This document shows positions 8,887 to 16,669 of a stretch of DNA of 64,000 bases, one piece after another. The stretch is taken from NCBI GenBank assembly GCA_964647625.1, contig CAZYHZ010000001.1:62001-126000 (forward strand), written 5' to 3'. The position numbers and the translations under genes were made by a program. Every line of letters starts with the position of its first letter. Positions within the stretch are counted from its first letter, which is position 1. Source of the DNA: DASRJG01 sp964647625 (GTDB lineage Bacteria; Acidobacteriota; Polarisedimenticolia; Polarisedimenticolales; DASRJG01). Under the pieces are notes generated by a model that ran no database searches, had not been told where the DNA came from, and saw only the letters and a list, made by a program, of their open reading frames with translations.

Positions 8887-9923
8887 CGTCGAAGGCCGTG
8901 CTCGCCGCGGTCGTCTTGTGCGCCGTGGGATGCGCCACCACGTGGACGGTGCGCAGCACGCCCGCGCCGATCGCCCTGCAGTGGCCGCCGCAGCCGGCGA
9001 AGGCCAAGGTGGTTTACGTCGAGTCGCTCTCGGGGTTCTCGCAGCGGAAGGGCTCGGGGGAGGCGTTCAAGGCGTTCGTCTACGGCAAGGACAGCGAGGA
9101 GCACGACGCCTTCATCCTCCCGGTCGCGATCGCCAGGGGGAGCGACGGCCGGATCGCGGTGGCCGACATGGGGCGCCGGTCCGTCCACCTCTTCTTGCCC
9201 GTGGAAAAGACCTACCTGCGCCTGACGGGCGCGAAGAAGGATCCGCTCGTCGCGCCGGTCGGCGTCGCGTTCGACGAGCTGAACCGCCTCTACGTTTCCG
9301 ACGCGTCGGGAAAGGTCGTCGGCTTCGACGAGAAGGGGGCGCTCCGGCTGACCGTGACGAAGGCGGGGGACGCGCGGCTCCGGCGCCCGACGGGGCTCGC
9401 CTACTCCCCCGCCCGCAAGCTCCTCTACGTGGTGGACACGCTGGCGAACGCGGTGCACGCGCTGGACACCGACGGAAACACGGTCTTCTCGTTCGGGAGC
9501 CGCGGGGACGAGCCGGGCGCGTTCAACTTCCCGACGCATATCGTGCGCTCGCCGGGCGGCGAGCTGTACGTCACGAACTCGCTCGCGTTCCGGATCGAGA
9601 TCTTCGACGAGGACGGCAAACCATTGGGCTCGTTCGGGCGTCACGGCGACGGGTCCGGCGATCTCGCGATGCCGAAGGGGATCGCGGTCGACCGGGACGG
9701 GGTCGTCTACGTCGTGGACAGCCTGTTCGACAACGTCCAGCTGTTCAACCGCAAGGGGGAGTTCCTTCTGACGCTCGGCAGGCGCGGCACCGAGGCCGGA
9801 GAGTTCTGGCTCCCGTCGGGGGCGTTCCTCGCCGACAATGACGAGCTGTACGTCTGCGACACGTACAACCGGCGGATCCAGGTGTTCAAGATCACGGAGC
9901 GCTATGCCGAACCCGCCTCGTAG
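8883..9923 (+). CDS. Second NHL-repeat beta-propeller lipoprotein
   Basis: A 346-residue protein whose ATG overlaps the stop of the barrel gene (ATGA). The signal peptide ends in a lipobox (VVLCAVGC). About six NHL blades follow, with signatures such as IAVADMGRRSVHLF, LYVSDASGKVVGFD, LLYVVDTLANAVHALD, LYVTNSLAFRIEIFD, VYVVDSLFDNVQLFN and LYVCDTYNRRIQVFK. Overall design and the SLSGFSQRKGSGEAFKAFV start of the mature part parallel the upstream NHL protein (SFSGLKDIETQSSFNKFV), so the two are duplicates that flank the barrel and 5-haem genes. Its function in the cluster is unknown; a structural or binding role in the cytochrome complex is inferred from the conserved placement. Confidence 0.85.
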   Translation: MTSKAVLAAVVLCAVGCATTWTVRSTPAPIALQWPPQPAKAKVVYVESLSGFSQRKGSGEAFKAFVYGKDSEEHDAFILPVAIARGSDGRIAVADMGRRSVHLFLPVEKTYLRLTGAKKDPLVAPVGVAFDELNRLYVSDASGKVVGFDEKGALRLTVTKAGDARLRRPTGLAYSPARKLLYVVDTLANAVHALDTDGNTVFSFGSRGDEPGAFNFPTHIVRSPGGELYVTNSLAFRIEIFDEDGKPLGSFGRHGDGSGDLAMPKGIAVDRDGVVYVVDSLFDNVQLFNRKGEFLLTLGRRGTEAGEFWLPSGAFLADNDELYVCDTYNRRIQVFKITERYAEPAS

Positions 9924-11712
9924 CCGCCGCCTCGCCGCCCTCGGCCTCGCCGCGATCGCAGCCGCCGCGGCGGCCGGAGGCGTGTGCGCGCAGACGACGG
10001 CCGACATCGTCAACACGAAGCACAACCTTTCGGCATCGGGGCCGGGGGTGACGCGCGCCTCCACGGAGACGCGCATCTGCGTGTTCTGCCACACGCCGCA
10101 CAATGCGACGCCGGCGTCGCCGCTGTGGAACAAGGACCTCGAGCCGCAGGTCTATACGGTCTACACGAGCCCGACGCTGCGCGCGGGGCCTCTCCCGCAG
10201 CCGACCGGCCCGACCAAGCTCTGCCTGAGCTGCCACGACGGGACGATCGCGATGGGCGCCGTCGTGAATCCGACGGGAGGGATCTCGATGGCCGGCGGCG
10301 ACGTCCTGCCTTCCGAAAGCCTCTCGAACTTCGGCCTCGATTTGTCGGGCCACCATCCGGTCTCGTTTCCGTATCACACGGCGCTTCCCAACCTGGAGCT
10401 GGCGCCTACTCCTCCGTCCGACCTGACCTTCGGCGAGATCGACGAGCTCCACTGCACGACGTGCCACGACCCGCACCAGGATCTCTACGGGAAGTTCCTC
10501 GCGAAGGACAACCGGTACTCCGCGCTGTGCGTCACGTGCCACCAGATCACCGGGTGGCCGGGCTCCGCCCACGCGACCTCGACCGCGTCGGTGGATGGCA
10601 TCCTTCCCCGGCCTCCCAAGACCTGGCCCAACTATGGGACGCTCGGCGAATGGGGATGCGAGGCGTGCCACACGCCGCACTTCGCGCCCTCCGCGGAGCA
10701 CCTGCTCAACTTCACCGACGTCTCGCCGGCGTTCTCGTGCACGACGACCGGCTGCCACGCCTCGAATCCGGGCCCGCCGCACACGGCCGTCGGAGGAAGC
10801 GGGGGCGGCGTCGACATCGGCAGGCAGGTCCGCAAGCCCTCGGCTCATCACGAAATCCCGGGGATGGTCTCCTCCACGCTTCGCGGGGCGGGAGGCGGAA
10901 GCCGCGGCGTCACACCGGGGATCGGCTGCGCCGACTGCCATAACCCGCACGTGGGGAGCACCCAGGCCGCCGAGCCTCCGTTCGCCTCGGGACTCCTGCG
11001 CGGGGTGCGCGGCGTGGACCGGAACGGCGGGATCGTGGCCGCGGCGACCTACGAGTACGAGGTCTGCTTCCGCTGCCATGGCGACAACTCGCCCGACCTC
11101 GACTTCGTCAAGCGCGTGATCCCGAGCACCAACACCCGCCTCGCGTTCGCGACCACGAACGCCTCGTACCATCCGGTGATCGAGACCGGAAAGAATTTCG
11201 ACGTTCCGAGCCTGCCGTCGTCGTTCCGGCCGACGATGACCGCGTCGCAGCAGATCTACTGCACGTCGTGCCACGCCGACGACGAGGGGACCTCGCGCGG
11301 ACCGCACGGATCGTCCTACCCGCCGATCCTGCGCGAGCGGTACGACACCGCGGACAACACGCCGGAGAGCTTCGACAGCTTCGCGCTCTGCTACCGGTGC
11401 CACGACCGGGCCAGCATCCTGCGTGACGACAGTTTCAGGAAGAAGTCGCTCAGGGCCACGCCCTCGGGAGGCGGCCACAGCGGCCACCTCGCGGCGGGGA
11501 TCCCCTGCTCCGCCTGCCACGATCCGCACGGTGTGAACGAGACGGCCTCGGCCGGGACGGGCTCGCACACGCACCTGATCAACTTCGACCTCAGGATCGT
11601 GCAGCCGGCGGCCGGGCACGCCGTCCCCGAGTTCCAGGACGGCGGGACGTTCGCAGGAAGCTGCACGCTCGTGTGCCACGGCGTGGCCCACGATCGTTGG
11701 TCGTATCCGTAG
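9904..11712 (+). CDS. Exported 12-haem c-type cytochrome with two non-canonical haem sites
   Basis: A 602-residue protein; ATG 9904 overlaps the end of the NHL gene by 20 nt and is followed by a signal peptide (LAALGLAAIAAAAAAGGVCA). I count ten CXXCH sites (CVFCH, CLSCH, CTTCH, CVTCH, CEACH, CADCH, CFRCH, CTSCH, CYRCH, CSACH) plus one CX4CH (CTTTGCH) and one C-terminal CX3CH (CTLVCH). Many are followed by Pro-His or Asp-Pro-His, as in doubled-CXXCH cytochromes. It is the last gene of the operon and ends at the inverted repeat shared with the convergent 13-haem gene. Likely a periplasmic or extracellular long-range electron carrier. Confidence 0.88.
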   Translation: MPNPPRSRRLAALGLAAIAAAAAAGGVCAQTTADIVNTKHNLSASGPGVTRASTETRICVFCHTPHNATPASPLWNKDLEPQVYTVYTSPTLRAGPLPQPTGPTKLCLSCHDGTIAMGAVVNPTGGISMAGGDVLPSESLSNFGLDLSGHHPVSFPYHTALPNLELAPTPPSDLTFGEIDELHCTTCHDPHQDLYGKFLAKDNRYSALCVTCHQITGWPGSAHATSTASVDGILPRPPKTWPNYGTLGEWGCEACHTPHFAPSAEHLLNFTDVSPAFSCTTTGCHASNPGPPHTAVGGSGGGVDIGRQVRKPSAHHEIPGMVSSTLRGAGGGSRGVTPGIGCADCHNPHVGSTQAAEPPFASGLLRGVRGVDRNGGIVAAATYEYEVCFRCHGDNSPDLDFVKRVIPSTNTRLAFATTNASYHPVIETGKNFDVPSLPSSFRPTMTASQQIYCTSCHADDEGTSRGPHGSSYPPILRERYDTADNTPESFDSFALCYRCHDRASILRDDSFRKKSLRATPSGGGHSGHLAAGIPCSACHDPHGVNETASAGTGSHTHLINFDLRIVQPAAGHAVPEFQDGGTFAGSCTLVCHGVAHDRWSYP

Positions 11713-11751
11713 TCGAGAGTTAAGAGTCTCTCGACTCTCGACTCTCGACTA
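11711..11751. terminator. Inverted repeat with heptamer repeats between convergent cytochrome genes
   Basis: AGTCGAGAGT at 11711-11720 is complementary to ACTCTCGACT at 11741-11750 (a second copy lies at 11734-11743). The right half is a tandem of the heptamer ACTCTCG. The hairpin overlaps the stop codons of both convergent genes (TAG 11710-11712 on plus; TAG read from 11749-11751 on minus) and is followed by the T-rich run ATTTCTTCTTTCT on the plus side. This makes it a plausible terminator for the plus-strand operon and possibly for both directions. Confidence 0.55.
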
Positions 11752-12882
11752 TTTCTTCTTTCTGTCGTAGGTCTGCGGCTTGTGGCAGCCGGGGGCGCAG
11801 CTCCCCCCGGTCTCCGTCTTCACGAACTTGATCGGCAGGCTCCACGTTCCGAACGGGACGGTATCGGCGATCAGCATCGGCCCGCGGCTCGCGTGCACCT
11901 CGTGGCAGAGCCGGCAGCTCCGCCCTTTCTGCTTGTTGTTGACGTGGAGGAAGTGCAGGTTCCGCTCGCCGTCGCGAAAGCCCGTGGCGAACGACGTGTC
12001 GGGGTACTCGAGCATCTCGCGCTTGTGGCACGAAAAGCACAGCGCGTAGTCCTGGTCCGTGTACGGCACGTACGGCTGTTTCGGGAACGACGCCGTGAGC
12101 AGCCGTGGATTCGGTCCGCCGTGGGGATCGTGGCAGTGGGCGCAGGCGCCGTCTTTGACGGGAGCGTGGACCGTCGCGGCCCCGGCGGGGACGATCGTCT
12201 TATGGCATCCGAGGCAGGTGTCCTTCTCCGGTGCCAGGAGCAGCTTGTCCTGGTCGGACGCGTGGGGCGAATGGCAGGTCACGCAGGCCTTCTCGCTCTT
12301 GACCGCGGCGTGGACGACGGGCGCCGCGAGCTTGTCGCCGATTTCGGCGTGGCACGTGACGCAGACGCCGCCCCCCGCTTCCGGGAGCAGCTTCGCATGC
12401 TCGGAGCCATGCGGGTCGTGGCACGTCGTGCAGCCGTTGCCGAGGGCCGCATGCACGTGGGGCTTCTTCTGGAACTCCTCCGCGTCCTCGTGGCAGTCCA
12501 CGCACAGCTCGTCTTCGTTCTTCACGAGAAGCTTGGGGTTGTCGGATTGATGAGGATCGTGGCACGCGACGCAGTCCCCCGCCTCCGCGGGCCCGTGCAT
12601 GTGGGCCATCCCGGTCTTGTCGGAATGGCAGGAGGCGCACAGCTCCTTCATCGGAGCCACGAGCTTGAACGTCTTCTTCCCCGGCTGCGGGTGCTGCGAT
12701 TCGGCCGCTTCGTGGCAGGTGTCGCAGCTTTCCGCCGGCGGGTGGACGTCCTTCTTCGTCAGGATCGTCGCGTGACACTGCGCGGTGACGCACGTCGGCT
12801 CGGCGCCCCACGCGGGGACGACGATCGAGAAGATAAGGGACACTCCCCTTTTCCACCCAATTCGACGCAACTCGCGCATCAT
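11749..12882 (-). CDS. Exported 13-haem c-type cytochrome
   Basis: A ~377-residue protein in which haem motifs fill the whole mature part. There are eleven CXXCH sites (CDTCH, CASCH, CVACH, CVDCH, CTTCH, CVTCH twice, CLGCH, CAHCH, CFSCH, CRLCH), a leading CX4CH (CVTAQCH) and a terminal CX3CH (CAPGCH). Repeating units of the form CxxCHDPHxSxxxKLL with a following HVHAA/VVHAAV spacer suggest internal duplication. The start is uncertain: ATG 12880-12882 yields a good signal peptide (SLIFSIVVPAWGA), while another in-frame ATG lies 48 nt upstream; neither has a strong Shine-Dalgarno. It is convergent with the operon and divergent from the EamA gene. Confidence 0.87.
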   Translation of the reverse strand: MMRELRRIGWKRGVSLIFSIVVPAWGAEPTCVTAQCHATILTKKDVHPPAESCDTCHEAAESQHPQPGKKTFKLVAPMKELCASCHSDKTGMAHMHGPAEAGDCVACHDPHQSDNPKLLVKNEDELCVDCHEDAEEFQKKPHVHAALGNGCTTCHDPHGSEHAKLLPEAGGGVCVTCHAEIGDKLAAPVVHAAVKSEKACVTCHSPHASDQDKLLLAPEKDTCLGCHKTIVPAGAATVHAPVKDGACAHCHDPHGGPNPRLLTASFPKQPYVPYTDQDYALCFSCHKREMLEYPDTSFATGFRDGERNLHFLHVNNKQKGRSCRLCHEVHASRGPMLIADTVPFGTWSLPIKFVKTETGGSCAPGCHKPQTYDRKKK

Positions 12883-12940
12883 CCTACGGAATGCTTCGGC
12901 GGGATAGTGGACCGAAACGGTCGGCTTCATTGGTGATGGG

Positions 12941-13804
12941 ATGTCACGATTGGAGATAGTCACCGAAAGAGCCTTCGGCGCGATCCCGCCGACGGCGCTG
13001 GTACTTTTCGGCATCCTCAGCGTTCAGCTGGGATCGACGCTGGCCAAGCACCTGTTCGCCGCCGTCGGCAGCTTCGGGGCCGTCGCGCTGCGACTGCTCT
13101 TCGCGTCCTTGATCCTCGTGCTGGTATGGCGGCCGTCGCTGCGCATGGATCGTCGCGCGTGGGCCGTGGTGGTCGGCTACGGCGCGATTCTCGGCTCGAT
13201 GAACCTGTGCTTCTACCTGGCGTTGGAGCGGATCCCGCTGGGGATCGCGGTCACGATCGAGTTCCTCGGGCCGCTGGCGGTGGCGCTCGGCGGATCGAGG
13301 CGATGGCTGGACGCGTTCTGGGCCGTGCTCGCGGCGGGCGGAGTGGTCTTGCTGACCGGCGGACGCGGGGATCTCGACCTCGTTGGTCTTTTGTTCGCCG
13401 TCGCCGCGGGAGCGTGCTGGGGCCTGTACATCCCGGTCGGAGCGGCGCTCGGCCGCCGCACGACTCAGGGCGCCGGGCTGGCGCTGGGGATGGCCGTCGC
13501 TGCGCTTCTCGCCGTGCCGGCCGGCATCGCCGAAAGCGGAGCCGCGCTGATCGAGCCTCGCGTCCTGGTCGCGGGAGCCGGCGTCGCTCTGCTGTCGTCG
13601 GTGATCCCCTACTCCCTGGATCTCGAAGCGTTGCGCAGGATTCCGCCACGCGTGTTCGGCATCTTGATGAGCCTCGAGCCCGCGATGGCGGCCCTCATCG
13701 GCCTGATCGTGCTCCACGAATCGCTGCGCGGGTGGCAGTGGATCGCGGTGATTTGCGTTGTGGCCGCCTCGGCGGGATCCACGCGAGGCGTCACACCTTC
13801 TTGA
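12941..13804 (+). CDS. EamA/RhtA-type drug/metabolite or amino-acid exporter
   Basis: A 287-residue inner-membrane protein with ten hydrophobic segments in the two-times-five arrangement of the EamA (DMT) superfamily. The second half carries SLEPAMAALIGLIVLHE, the typical end-of-repeat signature; YSLDLEALRRIPPRVFGI resembles the threonine/homoserine exporter RhtA. Substrate is therefore perhaps an amino acid, by similarity only. It diverges from the 13-haem gene, with a short 58-nt gap holding both promoters, and its 3' end overlaps the convergent GlsB-like gene by 14 nt. It marks the boundary between the cytochrome locus and the island of small genes. Confidence 0.8.
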   Translation: MSRLEIVTERAFGAIPPTALVLFGILSVQLGSTLAKHLFAAVGSFGAVALRLLFASLILVLVWRPSLRMDRRAWAVVVGYGAILGSMNLCFYLALERIPLGIAVTIEFLGPLAVALGGSRRWLDAFWAVLAAGGVVLLTGGRGDLDLVGLLFAVAAGACWGLYIPVGAALGRRTTQGAGLALGMAVAALLAVPAGIAESGAALIEPRVLVAGAGVALLSSVIPYSLDLEALRRIPPRVFGILMSLEPAMAALIGLIVLHESLRGWQWIAVICVVAASAGSTRGVTPS

Positions 13805-14033
13805 TGGCTCGAATGATCAGGACCAGCACGACCGCGCCGACCGTGGCGCAGACCAATGAGCCGAGAAGACTGTAGGTCGCGATGCCGAGGAGGCGGAAGA
13901 TGAACCCGCCGAGGAACGCGCCGATGACCCCGACGACGAGATCCCCCACCAATCCGAACCCCTGGCCTTTGGTCAGCTTGCCCGCCAGAAACCCCGCCAG
14001 CATGCCGATGATAAGGAACCATACGAGATACAT
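13791..14033 (-). CDS. GlsB/YeaQ/YmgE (transglycosylase-associated) small membrane protein
   Basis: An 80-residue protein made of three hydrophobic, Gly-rich segments. The pattern GMLAGFLAGKLTKGQGFGLVGDLVVGVIGAFLGG is diagnostic of the transglycosylase-associated/GlsB family, small stress-induced membrane proteins of undefined biochemical role. Length agrees with the family (about 80-85 residues). Upstream of ATG 14031-14033 a purine-rich AGGAGGAC provides a ribosome site. The gene is convergent with, and overlaps by 14 nt, the EamA exporter, and is the most 3' member of the long minus-strand run of small genes. Confidence 0.88.
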   Translation of the reverse strand: MYLVWFLIIGMLAGFLAGKLTKGQGFGLVGDLVVGVIGAFLGGFIFRLLGIATYSLLGSLVCATVGAVVLVLIIRAIKKV

Positions 14034-14055
14034 GAGCTGTCCTCCTTAGCTGCAG

Positions 14056-14547
14056 TTACCGTACCGAGAAGTCTTGATTGGCAAACGGGTTTCCCGACGG
14101 ACGCACCACCACGTTGAAGCCGAAGTTGGCCGCATGGTGACATGCGTTGCAGGCGTCCGTCAGCCGGTCGAACGCTCGCGTGAACGCCTCCCTGTCCTTT
14201 CCCTGCACGGCGGCTCGCAGCTCCTGGAGGGGGCCGCTCGTCATCCTGGGAACCAGGTCCTTGATCGGCAGCGGCGATCCTTCGTGCGTCGGGTGAAGGA
14301 CCACGGCGTCGTGAAAGCCTTCTTCCAACTCGTCGAGCTCGTAGCTCGCGAGAGGCCAGTTCCCGGCTTGCCCTGCGAGCCACAGCTTCGCATGCCGCAT
14401 TTGAGTCAGCGTCATGATCTCGCCCAGGCCGGGGGCGTAGCTCGGCTTGGGCTGTTCTCGGGCACAACCCACGAGCAGGAGAACGACGACCGCGAGGGGC
14501 TTACGCCCGCAGGATCTTCTCCATCGGCTTTCCCTGGGCCAGCTCAT
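14056..14547 (-). CDS. Mono-haem cytochrome c lipoprotein, c-prime-like fold possible
   Basis: A 163-residue protein with a Lys/Arg-rich start and lipoprotein signal (AVVVLLLVGC). The remainder is predicted mostly helical, with a single CXXCH (CNACHHA) near the C-terminus, preceded by LTDAC and followed by NFGFNVVVRPSGNPFANQDF. A single haem at the end of a helical bundle recalls cytochrome c-prime/c556-like proteins. The chosen ATG 14545-14547 overlaps the upstream DUF2200 gene by 47 nt, which is long; no alternative start keeps the signal peptide. It could be an electron carrier for the cytochrome locus 1.2 kb away, but nothing in sequence proves that. Confidence 0.7.
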   Translation of the reverse strand: MSWPRESRWRRSCGRKPLAVVVLLLVGCAREQPKPSYAPGLGEIMTLTQMRHAKLWLAGQAGNWPLASYELDELEEGFHDAVVLHPTHEGSPLPIKDLVPRMTSGPLQELRAAVQGKDREAFTRAFDRLTDACNACHHAANFGFNVVVRPSGNPFANQDFSVR

Positions 14548-14857
14548 CGATCAGCTTGTCCATGTATCGGATTTTCTGCATCAGCGGATCTTCGATGTCT
14601 TCGACGCGAACGCCGCACACGACGCCGGTGATGAGCGCGCTTCGCGGGTGCATGGACGGCGCCTTGGCAAAAAACGTCTCAAGATCGCTCTCCTGTTTGA
14701 TTTGCTTCTCGAGGCCGGCCTGGGTGTAGCCGGTCAACCAGCGAATGACCTTGTCGACTTCTTGTTTCGTGCGCTGCTTGCGCTCCGCCTTCTGCACGTA
14801 CAGCGGATAGACGCTGGCGAACTTGATCGCAAACACCCGGCTCTGCGGCGTCTTCAT
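14501..14857 (-). CDS. DUF2200 family protein
   Basis: A 118-residue soluble protein matching the DUF2200 pattern: VFAIKFASVYPLYVQKAERK at the N-terminus, then a WLTGYTQAGLEKQI block, a FFAKAPSMHPRSALITGVVCGVRVEDIEDPLMQKIRYMDKLIDELAQGKPM block and a short tail. The function of this widespread bacterial family is not known. Length equals the family norm, so the gene looks intact. It is 12 nt downstream of a membrane-protein gene and overlaps the mono-haem gene at its 3' end, consistent with one transcript. Confidence 0.88.
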   Translation of the reverse strand: MKTPQSRVFAIKFASVYPLYVQKAERKQRTKQEVDKVIRWLTGYTQAGLEKQIKQESDLETFFAKAPSMHPRSALITGVVCGVRVEDIEDPLMQKIRYMDKLIDELAQGKPMEKILRA

Positions 14858-14869
14858 CGTCCGATCCCG

Positions 14870-15289
14870 TTACAGCGGCGGGCGGTAGATCAGGCCCAGC
14901 ACGATTCCGGTCACGAGCCATTGAACGAAGTAGGCCACGCCCTGCTGGATCGTCAACGTCAAGCCGATGTTGAGGTTGACGAAGTTGTGCACGACGAACG
15001 AGCACACGGCAAATACGCCGATCAACGCGCCGAAGACGGCGCCTGCGGCGAGCCCCGGGGCGCCCCGGTAGGTCATCGCGTAGAGCACCGCGAGCACCGC
15101 GATCTCGACGACGATGCCGAACATGCCCAACGGCATGTATCTCATCATCGCTTCCTGAGGCCGGAACACGGCCGGATACTTCGCGAACTCGGATTTCATC
15201 GACGGCAGGGCCGCGAACATCACGAAGCCGAGGCCCATGTACGCGACGAAACCGCCGAGCGCTGCGAGTGCGATGCGTGTGACGTTCAT
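14870..15289 (-). CDS. Four-helix membrane protein of unknown function
   Basis: A 139-residue integral membrane protein with four hydrophobic segments (IALAALGGFVAYMGLGFVMF, MFGIVVEIAVLAVLYAM, GLAAGAVFGALIGVFAVCSF, VAYFVQWLVTGIVLGLIY) and no soluble domain. I do not recognise a named family; the overall layout resembles the small unknown membrane proteins common in this island. It starts at ATG 15287-15289 and ends 12 nt before the DUF2200 gene. No catalytic motif is visible. Confidence 0.75.
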   Translation of the reverse strand: MNVTRIALAALGGFVAYMGLGFVMFAALPSMKSEFAKYPAVFRPQEAMMRYMPLGMFGIVVEIAVLAVLYAMTYRGAPGLAAGAVFGALIGVFAVCSFVVHNFVNLNIGLTLTIQQGVAYFVQWLVTGIVLGLIYRPPL

Positions 15290-15370
15290 CCGCGGTCCAC
15301 CGCAGCGTTGTGTGGAGTCGTCAATGGTGCACCCTCCATGCGTTCGGGCATTCTAGTACCTGAACGCGAC

Positions 15371-15892
15371 TCAGGCGCCAACCTCGTATTCGGTCTGCAC
15401 GAGTCCGCTTGCGTACTGCCGCGTCCACAGCGGCGTGAGCCGGATGTCGCCCTCGAGCGGACCGAACAGCGGTATCCCGGTGCCGATCAGCACGGGAACG
15501 CGCGTGATGATCATTCGCTGAATGAGGCCGGCCCGAAGAAACCCCTGGATGGTGAGCCCGCCGTCGACGTAGATGTGCCGGATTCCGCGCGCCTCGAGCT
15601 TCTCCACGACGTTCGCGGGATCGCCGGCCAGATGCTCCACGACGGCGCCGGCGGGGGCGGCTGCGAGCGCGCCGGTGCTGAGCACGAAAACCGGCTTGTC
15701 CCCGTAGGCCCATCCGCCGAAGCCCAGGACGGTCTCGTACGTCTTGCGCCCGATGACCATGGCGTCCACCGTCGCCATGAACTCTTCGTAGCCGTGCGCC
15801 TCGCCCCCGTCGTCCGGCAGAAAATCGAGATCGCCGTTCAGCCGGGCGAGGAAGCCGTCGAGACTCGTGCCGACGAAGACGGACGCTTTCAC
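15371..15892 (-). CDS. Dihydrofolate-reductase-fold (RibD C-terminal-like) reductase
   Basis: A 173-residue protein starting with GTG 15890-15892, which overlaps the stop of the upstream membrane gene (GTGA). It shows the RibD-C/dihydrofolate reductase-like pattern: KASVFVGTSLDGFLA at the N-terminus, DAMVIGRKTYETVLGF in the dinucleotide-binding part, and IYVDGGLTIQGFLRAGLIQRMIITRVPVLIGTGIPLFGP near the C-terminus. Such stand-alone proteins are NADPH-dependent reductases of uncertain substrate, distinct from FolA. Length and both ends agree with the family, so it seems complete. The family is a frequent passenger in accessory regions. Confidence 0.85.
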   Translation of the reverse strand: MKASVFVGTSLDGFLARLNGDLDFLPDDGGEAHGYEEFMATVDAMVIGRKTYETVLGFGGWAYGDKPVFVLSTGALAAAPAGAVVEHLAGDPANVVEKLEARGIRHIYVDGGLTIQGFLRAGLIQRMIITRVPVLIGTGIPLFGPLEGDIRLTPLWTRQYASGLVQTEYEVGA

Positions 15893-16260
15893 GCGGGCTC
15901 TCGCCGGACGAAGAGCACCCAGAAGAACCCGAGCGCCAAGGCGCTCTCCACCGCAACGGCCCCCCACGCGTTCAGATGCAGAGCGACCGCGCCGTAGACG
16001 CTGAGCGCGTCCGTCAGCGCCCAGCCCACGAGGGACCCCACCAGGATCGCCCGTCGCGCGGCGGTGTTGGGCGCGCCGCGCGCAAGCCACGAGACGACCA
16101 TGACCCCGAGCATGAACGCTCCGTAGCGGCGGCCCATGTACTGGCCGGTGTCCGGCACGATTCCCCAATATTTGTAGAAGACTCCGGGCGCCAAGAGCCA
16201 CCCGGTGCCGAAGACGCCGAACGCCGCGGCGCTGACAGTCAATACCGATTTGCTATTCAT
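15889..16260 (-). CDS. Small four-helix membrane protein
   Basis: A 123-residue hydrophobic protein with about four helices (VLTVSAAAFGVFGTGWLLAP, GAFMLGVMVVSWLARG, AILVGSLVGWALTDALSVYG, AVAVESALALGFFWVLF). I know similar unnamed proteins from many soil genomes but no function. Its stop codon overlaps the GTG of the RibD-like gene by 4 nt, and its own start overlaps the end of the next upstream gene (16253) by 8 nt, so translation of the three is probably coupled. Confidence 0.75.
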   Translation of the reverse strand: MNSKSVLTVSAAAFGVFGTGWLLAPGVFYKYWGIVPDTGQYMGRRYGAFMLGVMVVSWLARGAPNTAARRAILVGSLVGWALTDALSVYGAVALHLNAWGAVAVESALALGFFWVLFVRREPA

Positions 16261-16669
16261 GCGTCAGCTCGACTTTCCGCACTTGAGTCTTGGAAGGGAG
16301 ATGTCGAAGCCCACCGGTCAGGCTGTTTCCATCGACCACCAGGCACCACACCCCTTGCACCCGAGGCGTCGAGAGCTCGGACCGCCAGCACCCTTCTGCT
16401 TTGCTGTAGACGAACTCGAGATCGCCCATCGGCAGCCTCTTCCCGTCGACGATCTTGTCGGCGGCGAGGACGACCGTCTGTGGCTTGTCGGAGCGCCGCA
16501 CCTCGTAAACGACGGTTTCATCGTTGCAGCTCGGTGCGGCCTCCCGATTGACGCACGTCGACGTGCCATGCCAGGTTCCCAGGAACTTGCTCATGTCGTC
16601 CGTTCCCGCAAGCGAGACACCGCCTGCGGCGAGTATGGAAATGAGCGCCAATGTTCCACGTCCTCTCAT
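16253..16669 (-). CDS. Secreted protein of unknown function
   Basis: A 138-residue protein with a signal peptide (LALISILAAGGVSLAG). The mature part begins MSKFLGTWHGTSTCVN and continues with several beta-strands and two pairs of cysteines (STCVN...PSCND and GCWRS...GVWCLV), giving a likely small beta-barrel or lipocalin-like fold; the FLGTWHGTS start resembles the opening of many lipocalin-like proteins. That fold assignment is an inference. It overlaps the downstream membrane gene by 8 nt and is overlapped by the VOC fusion gene upstream by 4 nt. Confidence 0.7.
   Translation of the reverse strand: MRGRGTLALISILAAGGVSLAGTDDMSKFLGTWHGTSTCVNREAAPSCNDETVVYEVRRSDKPQTVVLAADKIVDGKRLPMGDLEFVYSKAEGCWRSELSTPRVQGVWCLVVDGNSLTGGLRHLPSKTQVRKVELTHE

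Noticed and set aside
9904..12882. Nitrite reductase NrfA or hydroxylamine oxidoreductase identity for the large cytochromes
   Set aside because: No CXXCK active-site haem and no crosslinking Tyr context; motif layout is that of carriers, not of these enzymes.
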